Assembly (NCBI GenBank): GCA_032690845.1
Contig: CM064432.1
Span: 56,480,071-56,544,070 of the forward strand
From: Eleusine coracana subsp. coracana
Lineage: Eukaryota; Streptophyta; Magnoliopsida; Poales; Poaceae
Length of the DNA stretch: 64,000 bases
Direction: 5' to 3'
A program made the translations under genes and the position numbers. The notes under the pieces were generated by a model. That model made no database searches. It was not told where the DNA came from and worked only from the letters and a program-made list of their open reading frames with translations. Position 1 is the first letter of the stretch, and each line of letters starts with the position of its first letter. Below are positions 24,779-33,351 of the stretch, in pieces.

Positions 24779-26682
24779 TTTGAAAATCTAAATGCAAACT
24801 GTTTAACAACAGGGAGCTTTATTCTACTGTCTAAACTATGCCTCCTGAACACGACTATCTTCTATTCTTCGAGAGACGGGATGCGTTCCCACTGGATGGA
24901 TCCTCCTTTCGAAAATTGCCACTCTCCTGACATACTCTCGGACCAGCCATAGGAAGATGGCTCACCACCTAAAACCACATGGACAAAGCCCTGAGTATCT
25001 AATATACTCCGTAAGACTGACCCGTCAACATGGCTCGCTAAGGCCGACACCTAGAATGTAAAGCCTTTGACTGGTGGGTTGACTCAGACTTGCGAAAACA
25101 ACACTAACAGTGGATATCTATTGTCATCTTTTAGCTCAAGATTAAGTACATTACTAATAAGGTTTGCATCCTATAACTATTGCAATCAAGTCTTGCAAGC
25201 AAAAGAAATTATTTAACTGAAACAACTCTCCTCTTCTCATTAGTCTCAATTATCTACGTTGTGACGAAGGATCAAGCAATACTCATTGCTGCGAGCGACA
25301 GCGATTCGAACCAATTTCAACCAGCTGGGTAAAACCCGACTACACGACACATACGCACCGTATTGGTCGTATATGACAATCTTCCCGCTAAAGGTTGATC
25401 CGTTTCCAACTTCCCCGGAAATATGGAGACCCCACGTGATATCCGTCCCAAACGTTATCCGTGAGCGACCACCATTTCCCTCCCGTGAGACTTCAATCTT
25501 ATTAACAGCCAAGAAAGAAAGTTGGCTATGTTCTACCACTGAGGTAGTTAGGGTACATCAGCTTACTGGGTCCCATATACCAGGATGTAGACGGTACTGT
25601 TTAATACTTGCTCCCTAGGCCACAACGTGGTTCTAATTCGACACGGACGGGGGTACCACCTTGCAAGACCCCATCTTTGCCCTTTCCTCTACGGGCCCGT
25701 CCGGTCTCATCATCATGATAAAGTTTCATTTGAATTCTCAAAGATTTCACTCAACTTAAAGCCTCCATGCTGTAAGATTATTCTATGCAGTGCTACCGAT
25801 ATTCCTATGACATAAGCATAACACCTATCGTGCTACCTGTACCTATATAGTATAAAGACATCATAGGATATGGTAGTGATGCAGGTGGGTGTCAATCAAT
25901 TCTTGGAACCTAATGTACAATCATGACTCGATTGATTATGTAAAAGTAAGAATTTAAAAACATAGGTGGGATGCACCGAGGCTTGCCTTCAGGTTCGTCC
26001 GAATACGACTGTGCAGGCGCGGAGTCAGGATCGACAATCACCACCTCAGGTCCACTCTCGACCGGCTGCTCAACATTTTCAGGTCATATACGATGCATCG
26101 ATACGTCGCAAGTTAGTGCTAGCGATGCATGGGTGCGATATGCAGTGCTGGAAATGATGGTGCGATTAAATACTAGATAATAACTTAGTTTCTCTTGTCT
26201 AAAGTATTATGAAAAAGGATGCCATGCTTAATTTAAGTTAATTACCCTTAACTACCTCATTATGAATTAGTCAAATTTATTAGGATAAAACATTAATTTA
26301 GGGAATACTAAATTAATTAACAATTTTAAAGACAATTTCTTAACAAGATGCCATGCTTAATTTAAATGCTTGAAAACATATGAAATAAATATTTCATTTT
26401 ATTTCACAAAGTGGTAGGGAATAATATCTGGAACCTAACAAGATTAACCTGATAATTTTAGGAGACCTAAATTTGTAGTTATAAATTCTCCAAGCTTTGG
26501 AATTAATTTAAAAGAAAAAAGCCTGGAAAACGACTTGGGCCACTGTAGCTCGGCCTCATGGGCTACTCAGCGGCCCAACTGCTACTGGGCTCAGCCTAGC
26601 CACACAGCTGCTGAGTCCGGCCCAGCTGCATGGGCGCGGCCAAGCAGCCGAGCTCCAGGGAGCTCGGGCGGCCTCGCGTGCG

Positions 26683-27209
26683 TGGGGATGGCAATTCAGG
26701 TCTCGGGTGCGGGGCTCCACCGGGTTTGGCACCCGCCGGGTGCAGGTGCGGGTGCACTTTCCAACCCGCGGAGCTCACCCGCCCCCGCCCCGCACAATCA
26801 CGGGGCGGGTGCGGGTTTTTTCTCCCATCCACGAGTGCCCCGCGGGGCCCGAAAAATAAGATCCATCAAGAATTTTAGTTAAATATTTATTTGTGAGAGT
26901 GAGAATTATGTGTGTAATAATTCTTAGTTCATGCGTATGTGTTATCATATTATGTTAACTATGAAGTTATGAATGAGTTAGTATTTTTTATTGTGTAAAG
27001 TGTGATAAAATAATGGTGAATTTAACTAAAATATATTTTTTTATGCATCTAAAAAACCGGCGGGGGACCCGTCACCCACCCGAAACCCGGCGGGTGCGGG
27101 TGCGGGTGTGAATTTCCATCCGCGGGTGCGGGTGCGGGTGAAGATTTCCACCCGCAACATCTATCATCGCGGGTGGGCTTTTGCTCCACCCGCCCCGTTG
27201 CCATCCCTA
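26683..27209. mobile_element. hAT-like non-autonomous element (527 bp) in the right LTR
   Basis: The ends are TGGGGATGGCAA and TTGCCATCCCTA, inverted repeats with one mismatch. The flanking 8-mers are CGCGTGCG (26675-26682) and CACGTGCG (27210-27217), again one mismatch, and the left LTR has the uninterrupted sequence. An 8-bp duplication plus a TAGGGATGGCAA-type terminus indicates hAT. GC-rich CGGGTGCGGG-like arrays lie at both ends around an AT-rich core. No transposase is encoded. Confidence 0.88.
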
Positions 27210-28518
27210 CACGTGCGCGTGCGCACGGCTGCACTGCCGCTGTGGCCAACACTCGCTCCCGAGCGCGGCTCGGCCAGCGAAGGGCATGGGCGGGGGCGGC
27301 GCGGCCAAGGGAAAACAGAGGTGAGGTCAGCGGTGGCGGGTGCTCACCGGAACAGGGGCGATGGCGGCGACGAAAACAGAGCACGTTGACGGCGGCGAGA
27401 AAAACCTGAAGTAGAGAACCGTCCATGGATGAAAATGATCAGAAGAGGTTCTGGCCGAGGCGCAAACAAGTGAGCAAACTTCCATTGCAAGGAATTTGAA
27501 TATGGTTTAAGGTAGCTCAAGAATTTGAGAAGGATTAGAGGAGTTGCGGTGCTCACCGAGAAGGAAAACGACTTCAATTCGCGAGCTACGGCGGACGATG
27601 ATGCTGGGCAGCCATGGGGAGGGGCTGGGGGGGTCTACGCGTCGGTTTTGAGGGCTAGCCTGGTTGGGGAGGCGACGGCGATGGCTGGAGCTCGAGCTTT
27701 GGCTCACTTTGGTGGTGGCGGAAGAGAAACAGAGGGAGAGAGAGAACCGAGAGTAAGAGAGATGAGAGAAAAGAGCGAGAGAAAAGAGAGTCGGGGTAAA
27801 AATCCCTGGTTTGAGCGGTGGTGGGGCCCAGCTACAGGGCTGCGTGGCGCCTCCTGCGCTCGCGCATGCGCCAGCGCTGCCCCGGTGCGGGCGGCGGGCG
27901 ATGCTGACTATTGGGGGCTGACAGGTGGGGCCTACGGGGCCCACGATACAACAAAGGTAAGATATTTTCAAATTTCATTTTTTTTTTTGCTAAAAGTACA
28001 GGGCTGCCACATAATATAGCTAGTTTTGGATTTATTCTAAGTCAAAAAAATCAGCTTTGATCAGTAATAACAAAAAAATTATAATGGTTGACAATACAAG
28101 GATACGAGTATTAGATTGATTATGAATTAACTATCATAGTGTATAACTTATACGAAGTTAATTTTTATAATTTTTTTAATAGATAGTATAAGTTATAAAA
28201 ATTTGATTTATATAACAAATACTGAACTAGCTATATTCTAAGATAAAAGGAGTAATTTTTATTTAAAGTGCAGAAGTTTGGCCTTTGCAAAACACGAGTT
28301 GGAAGTTGTTCTCCAGCTTTGCTCATGATTCATGAGCCATTCAAGGTTGACTCATGATTCGAGATTGGTTTGAACTCAGTCGGTGTTTTGAACACTGTTT
28401 TGTTGCCCGGGTTTCTCCTCAATGTGCCCATACAAAGCTCATGCGGCGCCCTTTTCTTGTGTGTTCAGTTGCGTCGCTACAGTTTCCTTAGTCGATGCAT
28501 TGACTGCGACGGCGGCTT

Positions 28519-28572
28519 GAGCGCGCGTGGTATCACGCCATCTCTGAGCGCGCGTGGTACCATGCCATCTCT
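28519..28572. repeat. 27-bp tandem repeat, two copies
   Basis: GAGCGCGCGTGGTATCACGC and the 7 bases after it are repeated immediately at 28546-28572 with two changes. It lies in the promoter-like part of duplicate copy 2. Confidence 0.85.
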
Positions 28573-28974
28573 GATGCATTCCTACTGCAGATGAGCCAAT
28601 CCGACTCACGGCTGGCAATCAGGCTCGTTCGAGCCGGCTCAATTATGTCTCTAATTTGAGGTGCCACGCTTACTCAAGCTCGGCTCGTTGGCAGGCCTTA
28701 GCCTTACATGAGTCGGAACTCGAAGCTAGTTCACACCCGTGCCTGTCTCGGCCGCCCGCCCCGCCGCCACCTCCACAATAAAAGGGAACGAAGAGGAGCC
28801 GCTTTCTGAACTCATCCAAATCAAACACCACTAGACCACCAACACCTATCAACAACAAAAGATACTTGGACAGCTCAACGACTTCCAGTTGCATGATTAA
28901 AGCAAGTACACTATTATAACACTATATTAACTCAATATGTATTATGTCTATAAGATACATATTACTCACTCTGT

Positions 28975-29116
28975 CACATATTACTTGTCATCCTCGCCCC
29001 TCAATACATCTCTATTTTTATCTCTTTTTTCCTCGTTTCTATGCATCTATATTTTTTACTTCTTCTTATTTTCTATGTCCATGACTAAAATCATAAATAT
29101 TTTAGGATAGATAAAG
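28975..29116. mobile_element. Small Stowaway-like MITE, copy 2
   Basis: This is the duplicate of the element at 12976-13125, again flanked by TA. It has a few small deletions and more decayed termini. Confidence 0.7.
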
Positions 29117-30014
29117 TATTTAATATTGTATTAAATTTTGCTTAGAATATGTCATGCACCTGTTTAAATAATAAGAACCAAATAAATTACATGAGAGTTC
29201 TATATAAGACGGATATCTATATCTGATCCTAGTCTACCCTCATGACAGGACCATTGTCCTAAGCATGAATATATTTAAATTTTGTTTACTACATACTGTA
29301 GGATGACAATACAAATTCAAACTAAATTAAATATATATTATAAAAAACCATTGCATTTTTGAATATTTCATATACTTAATTAAGTATTTAGTGCAGCTTG
29401 AAGAATAGTGAGTGTGGATAGGCAGGGTAGGGGTGAGGGGCAGAAAACATAAATTTGCATTGTATATTATGCTTCTTTCTTCATTATTTGGTACGAGAAA
29501 ATATCATTGTTATTAAGAAACTTGCTTCAGGAGGAGTCACACTAAAGGATGTAAATTATAACCAGATGAGACGTGGCACAATAAAGATGGTAAAAGTATT
29601 TCTCAATAATATCAACCATGAAGGATGTGATTCACCAATATTTGATACTACATATTAATATCTTGAATGCATACAATAGAATACATTGACACTATCTCAA
29701 TAGAAGAAATATAATATGATATTGTTGAAGCTGTGAGACGAAACTATACATCAAGACTGATCTAAAGCTCCAAGTTTCGTTCGGAATTAGCTATTGTTGC
29801 TGCGGTGAGTCCTCCGTTTCCACACGCGGTCCATCGCCAATGGCCACCCGGGCATGATCTGGATGCCAAGCGTCGGCCTGTCCATGATAATTAAATGAAA
29901 CATTACATGCAAAGGTCACATTGTAATTTTTTTATTTAGAGTGCAGAGGTTTGACCTTTGTAAAACACGAGTTGGAAGTCGTTCCTTAGTCGATGTGTTA
30001 ACTGCCTTGAGTGG

Positions 30015-31105
30015 TTTTTTTAAATAATAGTATTTTGATTGAAAATTGCAAAAGTAGGGTAAAAATCTGAAAATTTGCAGAAATAGGTATCAGTCAGTCA
30101 GTCGTGGGGTAACCGATTAGCGGCCTATCGGTCGTGAGCTGACAGATAGCAACAAATCGGTGTTCTGACACCCAAATAATCTGTAATATCATCGTAATCA
30201 GGGGTGCACAATGCCATGTAGGTATGTCGGTCGTGAGATGACCGATATGCCACCGATAGGTCGGTGTGTCTTTTTATTTAAAAGATAATCATTTTTATCT
30301 AATATTTTAATAAAACACGACACTAAACTAAATTTTTACGATCTAGATATTTCATACACACCAACTCCAAGCCCTCTGATAACCCCGCACCGACAACGCG
30401 AGTCTACAGTAGGAAACCGATCGGCTCTATGTACAACAAACATCAAGTGACACATGCATTCAAAACTACATCAAGTGACACATGACTAAATATAAAACTA
30501 ATTATATAGTTGGATGTTAATTCATAAGAAGAATTTATTAATTATAGTTAAGTCATCATTAGGAGAAATTTCCTGTAGCATCACATTATCTAATTATAGT
30601 TTAATTAGGCTTAATATATTTGTCCGATCATTTAAAGGTGATTATGAAATAGATTTTGTTATTAATCTATATTTAGTATTTTTAATTAGTATCTTAATAG
30701 TCGAGGTGTGAAAACGTCTAGATCTGAAATTTAGTATCTAGCCTTTTTTTAATTTTATATTTAAATGATTATTTTAAAATAAAAATTTTCTATCACTCCC
30801 ATGACATATTTTTCTATTTAGGAATTGTTTTATTAAATAAATTATGAATTTTTTTTAAGATTTAAAGATTTACGGATCATCCCATAACCAATAGGCTAAA
30901 AACTATTGGTTATTTAAGGGACTGATAGACGAGTTAGCTTGAAGAAAGGGAACTATCCGTCAGATGACCAACAGGCCTATGTCATAGGCTATTGGATAAC
31001 CAATTGGTCACTAATTGGTTTGTCCACGAGCAACTGTTCTGCATTTTTTCAGATTTGTAACCAGTTTTATAATTTTCAATTAAAATAGTATTTTTTTAAA
31101 AAAAA
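30015..31105. mobile_element. Long-TIR element (Mutator-like or fold-back) upstream of SAP
   Basis: The first ~70 bp (TAATAGTATTTTGATTGAAA...) match the reverse complement of the last ~70 bp (...TTTCAATTAAAATAGTATTT). Weaker inverted similarity with CGATAGG/TATTGG-like repeats extends roughly 150 bp further in. The element interrupts duplicate unit 3 between its GTGCAGAGG start and its promoter block. No transposase is seen and no clean 9-bp duplication was found. The long inverted repeats point to a MULE-type or fold-back element. Confidence 0.65.
30480..30720. mobile_element. Diverged relative of the Tourist-like MITE
   Basis: The interior matches the MITE at 24433-24778 in order: ATATAAAACTAATTA, AGCATCACATTATCTAATTA, TAATCTATATTTA and TTAATTAGTATC all recur. 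Termini are eroded. It sits inside the long-TIR element, and is therefore a nested or captured copy. Confidence 0.65.
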
Positions 31106-31109
31106 GGTA

Positions 31110-31357
31110 TCAGCTCATCTCTGCGTCCTATTTGAACTCGCGGCTGTCAATCAGGCTCGTTTGAGCCGGCTCGATTCTGTCTCGAATTTGAGGTGCCACG
31201 CTCAGCTCGAGCTCGACTCGTTGGCAGGCCATACACGAGTCGGAACTCTCGGCCGCCCTGCTGCCGCCGACTCCTCAATAAAAGGCAACGAGGGTAGCCG
31301 CTTTCCCCGAACTACACCAGATTCAATTCGTCGAGCCTCAACCACGCATACCGGATC
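31110..31357 (+). promoter_or_regulatory. SAP gene promoter and 5' UTR (copy 3 of the repeated block)
   Basis: A TATA-like CAATAAAAGGC lies at about 31276-31285, some 73 bp before the start codon. Several GCTCGA/GAGCTCGA palindromic motifs lie at 31204-31216. The 1.1-kb long-TIR element ends at 31105, so only about 250 bp of native upstream sequence remains next to the gene. Two other copies of this block lie at 12431-12720 and 28555-28830. Confidence 0.6.
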
Positions 31358-32059
31358 ATGGCGTCGGAGAAGCAGGAGATCGCCGGCGGCGCGGCGCCGA
31401 TGTGTGCCAACGGTTGCGGCTTCTTCGGCAGCGCAGCCACGAAAAACTTCTGCTCCAAATGTTTCAAAGAGTTGGCCGGCAAGGCTGCCGCGGCGCCCGT
31501 CGTTGATGCCTCCACCGAGGAGGAGAAGACGGCTGCGGTCATCAAGCCTGACGGCAGCAGCAGCAGCAGCAGCAAGACCGCCGTCGCGCCGCCGCCCGTC
31601 ACGGCGGCGGTGACGGAGGAGGTGAAGGAAGAAGAAGCCCCCGCCGCCGCGATCCCGTGCGTCGGCGGGTGCGGATTCTTCGGGTCCGCGTTGACGAAGA
31701 ACATGTGCTCCAAGTGCTTCGTCGACAGCATGAAGACCGCCCCGCCCCTGGTGGAGAAGATCAAGGCCGGAAAGGCCGCCCTGACGACGACGGCCGCCAG
31801 CGAGACGCCGGTCCCCGCGGCGGAGGAGGCGGCGCCGGCGCCGGCGGTCGAGGCGCCCAAGCCGGCGCCGAATCGGTGCGCGTCGTGCCGCAAGAAGGTT
31901 GGGCTGCTGGGATTCGCCTGCCGCTGCGGCGGCACGTTCTGCTCGGTGCACCGATACGCGGAGAAGCACGCCTGCGACTTCGACTTCAAGACGGCGGACC
32001 GGAAGCAGATCGCCAAGAACAACCCGCTCGTCGTGGCGCCCAAGATCAACAAGATCTGA
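31358..32059 (+). CDS. Stress-associated protein with two A20 and one AN1 zinc finger
   Basis: The protein is 233 aa and intronless, as is usual for plant SAPs. A20 finger 1 uses C16-x3-C20-x11-C32-x2-C35, and A20 finger 2 uses C101-x3-C105-x11-C117-x2-C120. The AN1 finger is complete: C174, C177, C188, C190, C195, H198, H204, C206. Linkers are Ala/Glu/Ser-rich with a poly-Ser run at 67-72. Most plant SAPs have a single A20 followed by AN1, so the double A20 is the less common layout. Family members bind ubiquitin through A20, and many are induced by salt, cold or drought; that is family knowledge, not seen here. The two A20 fingers are very similar (GGCGFFGSA.TKN.CSKCF), suggesting internal duplication. 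Two promoter-like relics upstream lack this coding part. Confidence 0.97.
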   Translation: MASEKQEIAGGAAPMCANGCGFFGSAATKNFCSKCFKELAGKAAAAPVVDASTEEEKTAAVIKPDGSSSSSSKTAVAPPPVTAAVTEEVKEEEAPAAAIPCVGGCGFFGSALTKNMCSKCFVDSMKTAPPLVEKIKAGKAALTTTAASETPVPAAEEAAPAPAVEAPKPAPNRCASCRKKVGLLGFACRCGGTFCSVHRYAEKHACDFDFKTADRKQIAKNNPLVVAPKINKI

Positions 32060-32089
32060 TCGTGGTGGCGAGGAGGTGATCGAGGGCGC

Positions 32090-32980
32090 GGATGTTAGTG
32101 GTAGTCTTCTGTTTTCTGTGTTAGAATCATAATCTTGTCAGGCAGGGAGTTCATGAATTACTACTGTTTTTCTTTAATCGAATCTAGTTATGTTATCAAA
32201 TTGAAGTGATTTGGAATTTGCAATTCATAATGTCTTTCATGTAAATAAGATACTGATATTACCAGCACCTATCGATTTGATGCTCTACTGACTCTGAATC
32301 CGTGGTAAACGCTGGACAGGCAGATTGTTTTGCCAGACGTCGCTTGTGATCAAGAGTCCATGTGTCTTCATCAGCACTCAAATGTCAAGACGGCAGATTG
32401 TTCTAGTATCTGTTAGGTTGTTTTCTCGATTGATTACGAAAACATGCACAATCGTGTTGTTGTTGTAATCACATTGAAAATTACTTCAAAAATTGAAGCT
32501 ACACAGCTGATAGGGCGTCCTCTATTTTCTTTGTCAGAACCATAATCTTGTCAGGCAAGTAGGGCGTCCTCTGTTTTCTTTGTCAGAACCATAATCTTGT
32601 CAGGCAGGGAGTTTCAGTGTTAGAATTGTTTTTCTCTTTAATTAATCGATGTAAGATTAGTTATGTCACAGATTGAAGGGTGTCGAAATTTGCATAATGT
32701 TTGTCCTGTAAATAAGACAATGAAATTGGTAGCATCGCTTGTGATCAAAAGTCAATTTGTCTTTAGTCACTACTAAAAGGTCAAAAACTGCCACACGGCA
32801 GATCGTTCTGGTCTCTGTTGGCAATACTGGTCGTTTCTCGACCGGTTAAGAAACATCCACAATCGTGTTGTAGTCCCGTGAGCCTTTACACTTGTGATGC
32901 TGACATGTTGCTGTATTTCAAATCATACCAAAAAATCGCACATTGAGAACTACCTCGAAAATTGAAGCTCGACTCGAAAC
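32090..32980. repeat. Tandem duplication of the SAP 3' UTR and flank
   Basis: The block with CATAATCTTGTCAGGCAGGG occurs in the SAP 3' UTR (about 32127-32146) and again near 32590, with an extra short copy near 32530. A second shared block, CACAATCGTGTTGTTG followed by AAAATTGAAGCT, occurs at about 32445-32505 and 32855-32970. Thus roughly 450 bp of 3' flank is duplicated, with a further local duplication of about 55 bp at the start of copy 2. Confidence 0.75.
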
Positions 32981-33351
32981 CTGAAATTGGGGACGCAAAG
33001 GTAAGGGCCAGTTAAGTTGATTCACAAGTTGATTTTACGAGTTTGTTTCGACCACCAAATCAGTTTGATTTAGAAGTGTTTGGAAGGAGGGGAATTGTAT
33101 TTCGGGAAATTTTAAGCATCCCTAGTTTAATCCTGTTATACATTTCATAGAATTCAGCTGTATCCTGTATGCACCTTTCAAACGGTACATCTAGAACTAG
33201 AACGGAGATCCTCTGCTTTTGTAGCTTGTGTCTTCGAGTCACTGACATGTGGGAAGAAAGGGTGGGGCCCACCTATCAGTGGCAGAACGGTCTAGTCCGA
33301 AGCTACCGTGCCTTATCCCGCGTGGGTTCCGAACTCCCAACGGTTTGCTCA

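Larger units (their letters stand above)
14017..28011 (-). mobile_element. Degenerate Ty3/gypsy LTR retrotransposon, complete outline
   Basis: The element is about 14 kb and lies on the minus strand. Its LTRs begin TGTGGCAGCC and end GATGTCACA when read in its own sense. A primer-binding site and polypurine tract are in the expected places. The coding order gag, protease, RT, RNase H, integrase puts it in Ty3/gypsy. The C-terminal part after the integrase, with a block SNHSEAEATWE beyond one stop, suggests a chromodomain-bearing chromovirus. The flanks GAATA (14012-14016) and TAATA (28012-28016) form a 5-bp target duplication with one mismatch. Stops, frameshifts, lost catalytic residues and four nested insertions show that it cannot move by itself. 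Confidence 0.93.
24251..28011 (-). repeat. Right (5') LTR of the gypsy element, with two nested MITEs
   Basis: It is 3.76 kb long, against 2.85 kb for its partner. Most of the difference is two inserts at 24433-24778 and 26683-27209, and without them the LTRs are collinear end to end. It ends GCTGCCACA at 28011, directly followed by the second half of the split Stowaway element. Confidence 0.92.
13998..28252. mobile_element. Stowaway MITE split by the gypsy element
   Basis: Only the ends belong to this element: 13998-14016 and 28017-28252, together about 255 bp. The left end reads CTCCCTCCGTCCTAGAATA. The right end, reverse-complemented, starts CTCCTTTTATCTTAGAATA, a matching inverted repeat. 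TA duplicates flank it at 13996-13997 and 28253-28254. The paralogous position in the next duplicate unit (about 29925-29945) is an empty site with a single TA between the same flanks, which confirms both boundaries. Confidence 0.85.
28262..29937. repeat. SAP-upstream segmental duplication, copy 2
   Basis: The unit begins near GTGCAGAAGTTTGG (28268). It contains the SAP promoter-like block (about 28555-28830, with a TATA-like CAATAAAAGGG near 28778). It then continues with the 1.1-kb downstream part shared with 12800-13997. Unit 3 begins in the same way at 29940 (GTGCAGAGGTTTGACC), so the unit is in tandem. No A20/AN1 coding sequence is present in this copy. Confidence 0.8.

Noticed and set aside
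31202..31969. Long minus-strand frames over the SAP gene
   Set aside because: They are antisense shadows of an intact zinc-finger gene in GC-rich DNA.
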